The notes: generated by a model not told the origin, from the sequence alone. Counted from the stretch's first letter, positions 1 through 7,700 are shown. The stretch is 64,000 bases of DNA from Aminobacter aminovorans (GCF_900445235.1 NZ_UFSM01000001.1:2309501-2373500); one strand, 5' to 3'. Numbers and translations: made by a program.

Positions 1-507
1 ACATCGGTCATGCCGATGAAGCCGAGCACGCTGCGCAGATAGGGGATGGCATGGTCCATCTGGACTGCTGCACCTTCGGAATAGATGCCGCCCGAGGCGA
101 GCACGATGTAAACCTTCTTGCCGGTGACAAGGCCCGCGGGGCCATTTTCGCCATAGGCGAAGGTCTTGCCAGAGCGGGCGACGTGATCGACCCAGGACTT
201 CAGCGTCGACGAGATGTTGAAGTTGATGAAGCCGGTGGCGAGGATGACGGTGTTGGCGGCGAAAAGCTCGTCGAGCACGGCGTCGGAAACCCCGACCACC
301 TCGGCCTGGCGCTGGGTCCGGTCTTCGGCAGGCGTGTAGATGCCGGTGGCATAGTCGGCATCAATATGCGGCAGCGGGTTGACGACGAGGTCGCGGACGA
401 CGAGCTCTGGGATCGGCGGCGACCAACTTCTGGGCGAATTCGGTGGCGATGCGGGTGGAATGCGAGGCGGCACCGCGCGGGCTGGACGTGACAAGCAGGA
501 CGGACAT
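1..507 (-). pseudogene. azoR: FMN-dependent NADH-azoreductase, frameshifted and cut by window edge
   Basis: The N-terminus MSVLLVTSSPRG is the FMN-binding flavodoxin-like start of AzoR enzymes, which reduce azo bonds and quinones with NADH in the cytoplasm. GGAGAA lies just upstream of the ATG at 507. Reading continues for about 35 codons, then the frame that carries the rest of the family (LPHIDADY, FINFNISSTLKSWVDH, GKTFAYGENGPAG, QMDHAIPYLRSVLGFIG) is the next one over. Codon phase across the gene differs by one net extra base, most simply an extra T (plus strand) near 408. As written, the product stops at 361-363 after 48 residues. It is either a true single-base disruption or a sequencing error; the downstream coding is otherwise intact. 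The 3' end lies outside the window. It is divergent from a LysR gene, a common arrangement for azoR. Confidence 0.82.
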
Positions 508-593
508 TGCGGTTTCTCCGGGGGGTGGGGGTGTTCGGTGCAATGAATATGGCCTGGTCGACCCATTTGAAAAACTGGCATATTATCTATACG

Positions 594-616
594 ATCCATC
601 CATAATATGGATGGAT
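594..616. promoter_or_regulatory. Inverted repeat before LysR start (putative operator)
   Basis: Perfect 10-bp arms ATCCATCCAT and ATGGATGGAT are separated by AAT and end two bases before the LysR ATG at 619. Location between a LysR gene and its divergent azoR target suggests an autoregulatory operator. The repeat occupies the position of a ribosome binding site, so the lysR message may be leaderless or translated weakly. Confidence 0.55.
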
Positions 617-618
617 AG

Positions 619-1554
619 ATGCAGCCCAATCCCACTCTCGACCAACTCCAGGTCTTTGTTGTCGTGGCTGAAACCGGAAGTTTTTCCGCCGCCGGCCGCA
701 AGCTCAATCGCGCGCAGTCGGTCATCAGCTATGCCATCGCCAATCTCGAGGCACAGTTGGGCCTCAAGCTGTTCGAGCGCGAAGGTACCCGCGAGCCGCA
801 GCTGACCGACGTCGGCAAGACGATGCTGGAAGACGCCCGGCGCATGATCGGCGTGCTGCAGCGGATACGCTCGCGGGCCAGCGGCCACCAGCAAGGGCTT
901 GAGGCGGAAGTCGCGATGTCGGTTGAAGTTGCCTTGCCGTCGCCGGTGCTGGTCCCGGTGCTGAAGGCACTAGAGGAGCGGTTTCCGACCGTAGCGCTGC
1001 GCCTGCACGTCGGTTCGCTCGGGCTGATCATCGATCAGGTCATGACCGGGCAGGCCGATCTCGGGGTTGGCAGCATAACGGGCGAGGCCGAGGTGCAGCT
1101 CGTTCCCCTTGGCTTCATGTCCATGGTGCCGGCAGCCGCCCCCGATCATCCGCTGGCACAGTTTTCCGGTCCGGTGCCGCTGGAAGAGATGCGTGAGCAC
1201 ATCCAGCTCGTTGTGTCAGACCAGTCGGAGCGGACGCGCGGACGCGATTTCGGCGTGTTCGCCTATCGCACCTGGCGGCTGACCGACATGCGTACCAAAC
1301 ACGCCCTTATGCGTGAGGGGCTCGGCTGGGGCGGTCTGCCCCGCTGGCTGATCGCCGACGATCTGGCAACGGGCCGCCTGGTGGAGCTCAACCTCGAGCC
1401 CTGCAGCGAGCAGCGCTCGCCACTGTTTGCCATGCACCGCGCCGACCGCGCACCAAAGCCGGCTGCGGCCTGGCTGATCGAGCAGTTCAAGCGCGAGCTC
1501 GGCTGTTTCAACGAGTTCGAGCCGCATCGCCGGACAACGACCGGCATGGCGTGA
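619..1554 (+). CDS. LysR-family transcriptional regulator
   Basis: This 311-residue protein has the usual LysR length and layout. An N-terminal winged helix-turn-helix covers about residues 5-65 (TLDQLQVFVVVAETGSFSAA, then NRAQSVISYAIANLEAQLGL, LFEREG), and a periplasmic-binding-like effector domain begins near residue 95. It should bind DNA as a tetramer and respond to a small molecule or redox state. It is divergent from azoR with 111 bp between the starts, so control of azoR is the natural guess. The start at 619 is preferred over an out-of-frame ATG at 611 because only it opens the HTH. The ligand cannot be told from sequence. Confidence 0.9.
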   Translation: MQPNPTLDQLQVFVVVAETGSFSAAGRKLNRAQSVISYAIANLEAQLGLKLFEREGTREPQLTDVGKTMLEDARRMIGVLQRIRSRASGHQQGLEAEVAMSVEVALPSPVLVPVLKALEERFPTVALRLHVGSLGLIIDQVMTGQADLGVGSITGEAEVQLVPLGFMSMVPAAAPDHPLAQFSGPVPLEEMREHIQLVVSDQSERTRGRDFGVFAYRTWRLTDMRTKHALMREGLGWGGLPRWLIADDLATGRLVELNLEPCSEQRSPLFAMHRADRAPKPAAAWLIEQFKRELGCFNEFEPHRRTTTGMA

Positions 1555-1557
1555 GCG

Positions 1558-2163
1558 TCAGGAGCGCTGGTCAGGCGTCATCAGGCCGTCGATCAGGGCA
1601 GAGATGACCTCGACCTGGTCGGCAAAGGCGGCACCCGCATCGATCGCCAGTGCGGCGCGGTCGAAGGTGGCGGCGAGCAGGCTGGTAAGCGGTGCGAGCG
1701 GCAGCTTGCGCATGGCGCCGGCACGCATCGTCGCTGCCAGGCCCTCGCGCAGCGTGCGGTTGCCGTGGCGATCATCGATGGCGTCCATGCCGGGACGGCC
1801 GAGCACCGCGGGTCCGTCGAGCAGCAAAAGCCGCGTCCGTCCCGGCATCTGCATCGCCCGGAGATAGGCTTCGGTACCGACAAGAAGCGCTTCGCGGGCG
1901 CCAAGGGAGACGGGTGCCGCGCGTTCGATCTCTTCGGCAACCGCATGCGCCTCCTGCTCGACGACCGCCGCAAACAGCGCCTGTTTGTCGCTGAAGTGGT
2001 GATAGAGCGCGCCGCGCGTGACGCCGGCCGCAGCCACGATCTCCGGCGTGCCGGTTTCGGCATAGGATTTTTCGGTGAACAGCCTGCGCGCGGCAGCGAT
2101 CAGGTCGCCGCGCGTCGCCTCGGTGCGGTCACGGTTGGAACGGCGCTCGTTTTTCACTTGCAT
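1558..2163 (-). CDS. TetR-family transcriptional regulator
   Basis: An N-terminal TetR HTH (about residues 12-58: [47 protein letters not shown], shown in part as [14 protein letters not shown]) is followed by a divergent ligand-binding domain, about 201 residues in all. TetR proteins repress neighbouring genes until a ligand binds. It is divergent from a VOC-domain gene and two copies of a palindrome lie between them. A start at 2190 is also possible, but both starts fall within the operator copies; 2163 (MQVKNERRS) leaves a more normal N-terminus. It converges on the LysR gene with only 3 bp between the stops. Its likely role is local control of itself and the VOC gene. Confidence 0.88.
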   Translation of the reverse strand: MQVKNERRSNRDRTEATRGDLIAAARRLFTEKSYAETGTPEIVAAAGVTRGALYHHFSDKQALFAAVVEQEAHAVAEEIERAAPVSLGAREALLVGTEAYLRAMQMPGRTRLLLLDGPAVLGRPGMDAIDDRHGNRTLREGLAATMRAGAMRKLPLAPLTSLLAATFDRAALAIDAGAAFADQVEVISALIDGLMTPDQRS

Positions 2164-2209
2164 ACATGCAGCCTGTATGTTAATTCGCATTTACATGCAG
2201 ACTGTATGT
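2161..2209. promoter_or_regulatory. Twin TetR operators
   Basis: Two copies of a palindromic site sit 29 bp apart: CATACATGCAGCCTGTATG at 2161-2179 and TTTACATGCAGACTGTATG at 2190-2208. The shared core is TACATGCAG(C/A)CTGTATGT. They fill the space between the divergent TetR and VOC genes and overlap the possible TetR start codons, as expected for an autorepressed TetR unit. Confidence 0.7.
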
Positions 2210-2232
2210 TGATTGAGGAAAGAAGGAAAGCC

Positions 2233-2658
2233 ATGAAAACGACCAGCTACTATCCCGTGATCATGACCGGCGACGTCGCCGGCACCGCCGCTTTCTACGT
2301 CAAGCACTTCCGCTTCGAGTCACAGTTTGACGCCGGCTGGTATGTCCATCTGCGGTCGGCAGAAGACAGGGACGTCAATCTCGCCATCGTCCAGGGCGAC
2401 CACGAGACGATCCCCGAAGAGGGGCGCGGGCAGGTCGCTGGCCTGCTGATCAATTTCGAGGTCAAGGATGTCGACGCCGTGCATGCGCGGCTCGTCGCGG
2501 AAGGGCTACCGATCCTGCGTTCGCTGCGCGACGAAGACTTCGGGCAGCGCCACTTCATCACCAGGGACCCCAATGGCGTGCTGATCGACGTCATCACCCC
2601 GATCCCGCCGAGCCCCGAGTTTCTGGCACTGTATGTGCCGGATACGGTTGGCGCCTGA
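2233..2658 (+). CDS. VOC (glyoxalase/bleomycin-resistance fold) family protein
   Basis: This 141-residue protein spans one VOC module pair: beta-strand starts [20 protein letters not shown] and, in the second half, [19 protein letters not shown] with [14 protein letters not shown] near the end. VOC proteins are metal-dependent isomerases, dioxygenases or drug-binding proteins; the specific reaction is not readable here. GAGGAAAGAAGGAAAG precedes the ATG at 2233. It is probably repressed by the divergent TetR through the twin operators, so the inducer may also be its substrate. The stop codon lies in the first copy of a 16-bp tandem duplication. Confidence 0.85.
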   Translation: MKTTSYYPVIMTGDVAGTAAFYVKHFRFESQFDAGWYVHLRSAEDRDVNLAIVQGDHETIPEEGRGQVAGLLINFEVKDVDAVHARLVAEGLPILRSLRDEDFGQRHFITRDPNGVLIDVITPIPPSPEFLALYVPDTVGA

Positions 2659-2685
2659 CGCAAACGAAACCTGACGCAAACGAAA

Positions 2686-2711
2686 ACGGAGGCGCCGCGA
2701 GGCGCCTCCGT
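2686..2711. terminator. Bidirectional rho-independent terminator
   Basis: The hairpin has perfect 11-bp arms (ACGGAGGCGCC, loop GCGA, GGCGCCTCCGT). CATTTTA follows on the plus strand and TTTTCGTTT on the minus strand. It lies between the convergent VOC gene and the secreted protein gene that ends at 2749, so it can serve both. Confidence 0.8.
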
Positions 2712-2748
2712 CATTTTACCGATATCGGCTTCAAACCCGGTCGGCAGG

Positions 2749-3249
2749 TCAGTCCTGGATGTAGCAGCGCTTGCGGACGCCTGGCGCCGGATCGCCGAAG
2801 TTCTCGTTGTCACAGTCGACGCCGTCACGGAACACACCTTCCTCGAACTGCGTCATCGTGCCGTAGCGCACCCGCTTGCGGCCGTAGAAGTCGCAATACT
2901 CGTTCTCGTTGGCGCAGGCCACCCAGCGCTTGCGGCGCGGTTCGCCGTAGCCGCCGTTGCCATAGTCGCCGCCGCGGCGGCCTCGCTCGACGATGTAGCA
3001 TTCCTTGCGCATGCCGGGCGCCGGGTCGCCGAAGCTGCGGTTCGAGCAGCGGACAGCGGGAGCATCGATGAAGCGCGAGGTGGTCCTGCCTTGCGCGCCG
3101 TAGACGACTTCGGCGGGATAAGGCAGGCGGCAGGTGCCGCCTTCCGATGCGCAGCGGGTCAGCCGTTGAGCCTCTGCGGGGGTGGGGGTGAATGCAGACA
3201 CGGTTGCCGCCAGTCCGGCGATGCAGATCGATGCGAAGGCAGTCCGCAT
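2749..3249 (-). CDS. Secreted protein with two Cys/FGDPAPG modules
   Basis: The protein has 166 residues. Residues 1 to about 28 are a Sec signal peptide (MRTAFASICIAGLAATVSAF, then cleavage after AEA). The mature part consists of two related modules of roughly 55 residues with the pattern C-x6-C at the start and C-x-N-x2-FGDPAPG-x-RK-x-CYI at the end (SFGDPAPGMRKECYI and NFGDPAPGVRKRCYI). A Gly/Arg-rich linker joins them. Four conserved Cys per module suggest disulfides in the periplasm or outside the cell. Similar Cys/FGDP modules occur next to carbohydrate-binding proteins, so glycan binding is a guess. The start at 3249 was chosen because it places the signal peptide at the N-terminus. 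Confidence 0.75.
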   Translation of the reverse strand: MRTAFASICIAGLAATVSAFTPTPAEAQRLTRCASEGGTCRLPYPAEVVYGAQGRTTSRFIDAPAVRCSNRSFGDPAPGMRKECYIVERGRRGGDYGNGGYGEPRRKRWVACANENEYCDFYGRKRVRYGTMTQFEEGVFRDGVDCDNENFGDPAPGVRKRCYIQD

Positions 3250-3491
3250 CGTAAGGGTTTGGGCGATTGACACGATAGATGTCCTCGAATCGTTGGAGGC
3301 CTCGACCTTAGCGGGCATGGCTTGAACGCAAGATGAATGCGGCGATTTGAAGAAAGTTTCCGTGTCTGGGTCAGACAAGATGACCTTGGGGCAAGCAAAT
3401 GTCTCTAAGTGCTCGAAGCTGCTGCCGGCGATTGCCTGCCTCCGCCAGCGGGCTGTGGCGAGCAGTGGATGCAAACACTGCTCAGCAATGA

Positions 3492-3779
3492 CTAAGGTTG
3501 TGCCAATACCTCTACCAGCGCCGTTCGCTTGATACCCTCGTATATTTCGAACCGGCGCCCGGCGTGAAGCCGCTGGTGCGGCGCCTCCGGAGATAAGAAA
3601 TGTGCGCTCACATTGCCCCTGTCGAACTCCAGGACGACACTCCAAGTCACTCCTGATGGCCAGTCCAAGTCTTCCTCAAACTTTGCGGGGGTCGAATAGA
3701 TCCCACTCGTTGGTTGTGGGCCTTCGGCAAGCCATTTGAGGCGGACCCGTACAGCTGGGGGTTCAGCTTGCTCGAGCAT
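3492..3779 (-). CDS. Small protein resembling EF-Tu domain III
   Basis: The product has 95 residues starting MLEQAEPPAVRVRLKWLAEG. The pattern of strands, GPQPTSGIYSTPAKF and later HAGRRFEIYEGIKRTALVEVL, recalls the C-terminal beta-barrel of EF-Tu (GRKTP..SGYRPQF ... G.RF.IREG...GAG.V), without any GTPase part. Such free-standing barrels are usually annotated hypothetical. It ends 287 bp inside the gap before the next gene and starts 7 bp downstream of the PACE gene stop, so it may be cotranscribed with it. No function can be assigned. Confidence 0.6.
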   Translation of the reverse strand: MLEQAEPPAVRVRLKWLAEGPQPTSGIYSTPAKFEEDLDWPSGVTWSVVLEFDRGNVSAHFLSPEAPHQRLHAGRRFEIYEGIKRTALVEVLAQP

Positions 3780-3786
3780 TCTGGTT

Positions 3787-4239
3787 CTATTGCCCCGGCT
3801 GAGACCACGATGGCAGCGCGCCCGGACGCTCCTGAACCGGATAGACGCGGTCGTAGGCCAGGTTGAAGACGAACGCGTAGGCCATGTAGAACAGCGCAAA
3901 AGAGGCATCCATCAGCAGCGCCTGGAGGAGGCTGACGCCGAGATACCAGGCGATGAACGGCATCAGGACAGCGAGAAGCCCGACCTCGAACAGGACGGCG
4001 TGAGCGACACGCACCTTAAGCGATTTCTTGACGCTGCCTCTTATCGCCAGAAGCAGGTGGTCGAAGCCGAGATTGAACAGGTAGTTCCAGATCGTTGCGA
4101 TCGTCGCGCTGACGATGGCGACGGCGCCGATGTCGCCCATGGGCATATGGAAAGCCCAGGCGCCAAGCGGCGTGACGAGCGCCAGCCCGATCAGTTCGAA
4201 GCTGATGGCGTGGCGAACACGATCAAGAGTGGTGCGCAT
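3787..4239 (-). CDS. PACE-family multidrug (biocide) efflux protein
   Basis: This 150-residue protein has four membrane segments arranged as two bacterial-transmembrane-pair domains. Each starts with the family motif R-x-x-HA-x-x-FE (RVRHAISFELIGL near residue 7 and RVAHAVLFEVGLL near residue 80). Glu15 falls exactly where the essential proton-coupling Glu of AceI lies. PACE proteins export chlorhexidine, acriflavine and short diamines by proton antiport at the inner membrane. The length matches the family. Family membership is secure; the substrate is not known. Confidence 0.9.
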   Translation of the reverse strand: MRTTLDRVRHAISFELIGLALVTPLGAWAFHMPMGDIGAVAIVSATIATIWNYLFNLGFDHLLLAIRGSVKKSLKVRVAHAVLFEVGLLAVLMPFIAWYLGVSLLQALLMDASFALFYMAYAFVFNLAYDRVYPVQERPGALPSWSQPGQ

Positions 4240-4431
4240 ATTAGCCCCGTGGGATTTCGGCCCGTTCCGAAAAAAGCGTCCCAGATGGGGGAGATGGTCC
4301 TCGCTTCGGAGACAAGATTAAGAACCGTGCCAGATGTGCAGTACTGCCATGGTCGGTTGTTCGATGGTGCCAGGGGCAAAGATGATTGCAGGCCTGTAAC
4401 TGCCGTCCCGCGCGGCGCCGGTATTGTCCGG

Positions 4432-4704
4432 CTACTTCCTGCGATGGGAAAGGATCGTGCCGGCGCCGGCCAGTGTCAGCACGGAGCCGGCAATGAAGGG
4501 CGGTATGAATACGGCCAGCGCCTCGGTGTCCTTCCACCGCAGCCGGAAATCATTGCAGCCGGTGCCGCAGCCATAGGCGTTCAGCCAGACCCAGCCGCCA
4601 ATGGTCGCCAGGCAGACCAGTACGCCCAGGACGAGCAGTGCGTATCCCAACAGGCGCAGCAGAGCCTCCCGCGAAATGGAAAAACCGAGGTGCTTGTGCA
4701 GCAC
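4432..4704 (-). CDS. Small membrane protein, unknown; start uncertain
   Basis: About 90 residues with two hydrophobic segments (LLGYALLVLGVLVCLATIGG and VFIPPFIAGSVLTLAGAGTI) flank a short loop with two Cys (YGCGTGCNDFRLRW). No family was recognised. The longest reading starts at a GTG (4704) that sits inside a perfect terminator-type hairpin (4683-4711), so the true start may be further in, for example a TTG shortly after the GGGAGG in the CGGGAGG stretch that follows the hairpin. Transcription would then have to begin beyond, or read through, that hairpin. Confidence 0.5.
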   Translation of the reverse strand: MLHKHLGFSISREALLRLLGYALLVLGVLVCLATIGGWVWLNAYGCGTGCNDFRLRWKDTEALAVFIPPFIAGSVLTLAGAGTILSHRRK

Positions 4705-4711
4705 CTCGGTT
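4680..4711 (-). terminator. Rho-independent terminator after UPF0114 gene
   Basis: Perfect 12-bp arms (AACCGAGGTGCT and AGCACCTCGGTT) enclose a 5-base loop, and TTTTT follows on the minus strand. It lies 91 bp downstream of the UPF0114 stop and overlaps the first codons of the longest reading of the next membrane-protein gene. Confidence 0.8.
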
Positions 4712-4801
4712 CAGCCTTGTCAATCGGCGGTAGCCGAAACGCAGTCAATCCAGCGGCTTGGCCGGCGCCGTTGAGAAAATGATTCCGGCCGGCTTTCCGT
4801 T

Positions 4802-5338
4802 CTAGAGGCTGGGTCCGTCCTCGCCTGCGGCCTTCTTGTCGCCCTTGGAGAGGCCGGTCAGGCGGTCGATATAGGCGAGCAGCAGCGCCGACAGGACGAA
4901 TGCCAGATGGATGATGGTCAGCCACATCAGCTGGTCGGAGGTGTATTGCTGGGCGTTGAGGAACACCTGCAGCAGGTGGATCGACGAGATCGCGACGATG
5001 GTCGAGGCAACCTTGATCTTGAGCGAGCTGATGTCGATGGTGCCGAGCCAGTGGACCTCGCCGTCATGGTTGTCGAAGCGGCTGACGAAGTTCTCATAGC
5101 CGGAGATGATCACCATCACCACCAGAGAGGCGACAAGGGCCGCGTCGATCAGGCCGAGCACCTTGAGGATGGTGTCGGTGTCGTCGAGCACCATCACCTT
5201 CATGACGAATTCGTAGAGCTTCTTGACGAAGGACAGCGCGTAGATGCCGAGCGCCACGGCGAGGCCGAGGTAGAACACCACGAGCAGCCAGCGTGAGGCG
5301 AGGATGATGGATTCGACAGCGTGTTCGAGGCGTTTCAT
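4802..5338 (-). CDS. UPF0114 (YqhA/TIGR00645) family inner-membrane protein
   Basis: This 178-residue protein has an N-terminal MKRLEHAVESIILASRWLLVVFYLGL, the family hallmark RFD at SGYENFVSRFD, and HWLGTIDISSLKIKVASTIVAISSIHLL. It has three to four membrane helices. The family is widespread and conserved but its function is unknown. The ATG at 5338 begins exactly at the conserved MxRLE start; longer in-frame extensions cross a terminator hairpin and were not used. It is preceded by a candidate small RNA and followed by a strong terminator, so it is probably a single-gene unit. Confidence 0.9.
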   Translation of the reverse strand: MKRLEHAVESIILASRWLLVVFYLGLAVALGIYALSFVKKLYEFVMKVMVLDDTDTILKVLGLIDAALVASLVVMVIISGYENFVSRFDNHDGEVHWLGTIDISSLKIKVASTIVAISSIHLLQVFLNAQQYTSDQLMWLTIIHLAFVLSALLLAYIDRLTGLSKGDKKAAGEDGPSL

Positions 5339-5400
5339 GAGACGTCCGAAATTTGCGATTGGAAACTGAGGCGGTGCCGACGAATGCAACAGCTTCGGGG

Positions 5401-5500
5401 ATAAAACAAGGCCCGGCCGCTGGAGGGGGGATTCGGCCGGGCCTGATCTCCTGAAACGCCGGAGATGAGACGGGGCAGGGAACCACGTCACCCACAAAGT
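5401..5500 (-). ncRNA. Candidate small RNA with anti-Shine-Dalgarno terminator loop
   Basis: Read on the minus strand, a small stem (ATCTCC / GGAGAT, 5466-5446) is followed by a strong terminator stem (CGGCCGGGCC at 5434-5443 with GGCCCGGCCG at 5410-5419) and then TTGTTTTAT. The 14-base terminator loop reads AATCCCCCCTCCAG, a CU-rich stretch complementary to Shine-Dalgarno sequences. Loops of this kind mark several trans-acting alphaproteobacterial sRNAs. It stands between the OmpA gene terminator and the UPF0114 start, so it could instead be an attenuator in the UPF0114 leader. The 5' end is a guess; no convincing promoter was picked. Confidence 0.5.
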
Positions 5501-5592
5501 GGCATCAAAATCCAGCGATTCAATGGCCAAAGCCGGGTGATCGCGTGATTGTTACCGGCGATTCCGTGGCCAAAAAGGGCGTGGGATCAAGC

Positions 5593-5622
5593 AAAAACCC
5601 GCCCCGCAATACGCGGGGCGGG
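5593..5622 (-). terminator. Rho-independent terminator of the ompA-like gene
   Basis: Perfect 10-bp arms (CCCGCCCCGC and GCGGGGCGGG) enclose a 5-base loop, and TTTTTGC follows on the minus strand. It lies about 24 bp beyond the stop of the OmpA-family gene. Confidence 0.88.
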
Positions 5623-5645
5623 CCTTGTTTCAGCGTCTTCAGATG

Positions 5646-7700
5646 TTAGTTGGCGCTGGCGATCGGCGCCACCAGCGGGGTGATCCGGCGGATCGCGACT
5701 CGGCGGTTTTCTCGCTCGGGCTTCTGCGACTTCACCTTGAGGTAGCGCTCGCCATAGCCCTGTGTCGACAGGTTCTCCGGCTGGATGCCGAAGACATTGG
5801 TCAGCGCATCCGCCACAGCCTCGGCGCGGCGATCCGAGAGCGCCAGGTTGGCGACATCGGAACCCACGGCGTCGGTGTGTCCTTCGATCAGGAAGGTTTC
5901 GGCCGGGTTCTTCTTGAGCAGCTTCTCCATCGCATTGGCGACGCCCTCGAGCTTGGCGATTTCGCTCTCGGGGATCGAGGCTGAGCCGAACTCGAAGCTC
6001 AGTGTGTCGAGGTCGACGCGCCGGGCGATGTCGCGGACACGGGCCGAACGCTTGACCTCGTCGACTGAGTAGAGGCGCTTGACGCGCTCCACCGGAGGAC
6101 GCTCGAGGAAGTCGTAATAGGCGTCGTCATCCTCGACATATTGCGCGTCGAGAATGTACTCGTTGCGCGGAATATTGAGCTGCAGCGGCGGCAGGTCGAG
6201 ACCCGGATCGCGCCATTCGTCCATACCCTCGTAATACTGGTCGTCGACATAGCTCAGCACATATTCGCGGCCATCGGGGGTGATGCGCGAGCGCTGCACG
6301 ATGTCGCCATATCGGTTGCGGATGGTGATGATCTGGTTGCCATTGTCGCGAACGATGACCTCGCGAGTACGGCCGCGCGGCAGTTCCTCGTAATAGACGT
6401 CCTGCGCATCACGCGTGATACGCGGCCGGTCGTTGCTCTCGACGATGATCTGGTTGTTGATCTGGATGATCACCCGATCGCCGATCTCGCGCAGGAACTC
6501 ACTGCCTTCAGGTCGCGGCCTGCGGCGCAGGTCGACCTCGGGCATCTTTTCGATGCGGGTGCCCTTTTCGGCAGTGACGGCCTGGATCTCGACAGGCTGG
6601 GCTGCCTCGGTGGCCGTCTTGTCGTCAACCGGCGGCGGCCCCGGATCGACGGGCACCGGTACCGGCTGTGCCGCCTGCTCGCCAGTCTGGCCTTCGGGTG
6701 CGGGCTGAGCGGGCTGGCCTTCGGCAGCCGGCTGCCGGCCACCAGCCTCGGCGGGTGGCGCTTCCTTCTGGCTGTCAAGCATCGGCGCCTCGTTGGGGTT
6801 CACCGGCGGCTGGTTTGCAGGCGCTTCGCCCTGTTGGGCGGGCTGTTGCGGCTGTTCACCAGTTGCCGGTTGCTCGCCGGTCGCGGGCTGCTCGGTCGAA
6901 GGCTGCTGCGCGGCAGGCTGTTCGCCCTGCGCTGGCGCTTCGCCTGCGGGTGCGGTGGTTTCGGGCGCCGGAGCAGGGGTGGGAACCTGTTCCGGGGTCG
7001 CTTCTGCAGGCTTCTCCGCCGGTTGCTCGGCAGGCTTTTCGGCCTGGGGCGTCTGCTCGGGCTGGGCCTCGGGCTGCGGTGCTACCTCAGGCGTCTGGGC
7101 CGGCTCTTCGGCAGCCGGGGCCTTGTCCCTAGGCTTGCGCTTCGGTGCCGGCTCTTCGGCCTGTGGTTCCGGTTGAGGCGCTGCCTCCGGTTCGGCGGCA
7201 GGCTGTTCTGCCTGGGGCTGCTGCTGTTCGGCAGCGGGCTCGCGCTTCTTGCGCTTGGGGGTGGGTTCTTCCGCCTGCGGCTGAGGCTCTGCCGGCGGCT
7301 CGGGTTCAGCCTGCGGTGCGACCTCTTGCTGAGGTGCAGGTTCTTCCGCCGGCGCCTCGCGCTTCTTGCGGCGTGGCTCGGGCGCTGGTTCTTCGGCCTG
7401 CGGCGCTGGCTGCGGCTGCGGCGCGGGTTCCGCCTGTGGCTGCGGTTCGGGCTGAGGCTCAGGCTGCGGGGCCGGTTCCGTCTGCGCCTCCGGGGCAGGG
7501 GCCTGCTGGCCACCACCCTGGCGCGCTGCACAAGCTTCCGCCGATTCGCCTTCCTGGCAGTCCGACTGGACGCGGATCAGCGGCAGCGTAGCCCCCGCTT
7601 CGTTCAGCGCGCCGTTCGGCAACGGCATGGCGCCCAACGGCGCGGATGCCATGAACAGGCCGATAGCCGTGCCTGCGAGAATCCGTGGTTGGCGTTTCAT
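5646..7700 (-). CDS. OmpA-family protein with long Pro/Glu/Ala-rich region
   Basis: The protein has 684 residues. A signal peptide (MKRQPRILAGTAIGLFMASA) leads to a roughly 350-residue low-complexity region made of PEPQPEPQ, PAPQAEEPAP and EQPATG-type repeats with basic PRRKKRE patches. A middle region rich in short beta-strands follows (RVIIQINNQIIVESNDRPRI, ITIRNRYGDIVQRSRI). The C-terminal OmpA peptidoglycan-binding domain covers about residues 562-684 (LSFEFGSASIPESE, IEGHTDAVGS, LSDRRAEAVADAL, GYGERYLKV). It probably links the outer envelope to peptidoglycan across a long extended spacer. GAGGAG lies 10 bases before the ATG at 7700. The repeat-rich part also makes long open frames on the other strand, which are artefacts. 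Confidence 0.88.
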   Translation of the reverse strand: MKRQPRILAGTAIGLFMASAPLGAMPLPNGALNEAGATLPLIRVQSDCQEGESAEACAARQGGGQQAPAPEAQTEPAPQPEPQPEPQPQAEPAPQPQPAPQAEEPAPEPRRKKREAPAEEPAPQQEVAPQAEPEPPAEPQPQAEEPTPKRKKREPAAEQQQPQAEQPAAEPEAAPQPEPQAEEPAPKRKPRDKAPAAEEPAQTPEVAPQPEAQPEQTPQAEKPAEQPAEKPAEATPEQVPTPAPAPETTAPAGEAPAQGEQPAAQQPSTEQPATGEQPATGEQPQQPAQQGEAPANQPPVNPNEAPMLDSQKEAPPAEAGGRQPAAEGQPAQPAPEGQTGEQAAQPVPVPVDPGPPPVDDKTATEAAQPVEIQAVTAEKGTRIEKMPEVDLRRRPRPEGSEFLREIGDRVIIQINNQIIVESNDRPRITRDAQDVYYEELPRGRTREVIVRDNGNQIITIRNRYGDIVQRSRITPDGREYVLSYVDDQYYEGMDEWRDPGLDLPPLQLNIPRNEYILDAQYVEDDDAYYDFLERPPVERVKRLYSVDEVKRSARVRDIARRVDLDTLSFEFGSASIPESEIAKLEGVANAMEKLLKKNPAETFLIEGHTDAVGSDVANLALSDRRAEAVADALTNVFGIQPENLSTQGYGERYLKVKSQKPERENRRVAIRRITPLVAPIASAN

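Noticed and set aside
3736..4782. Plus-strand open frame over the PACE and small membrane genes
   Set aside because: The composition is that of an antisense shadow; the minus-strand PACE protein has exact family motifs.
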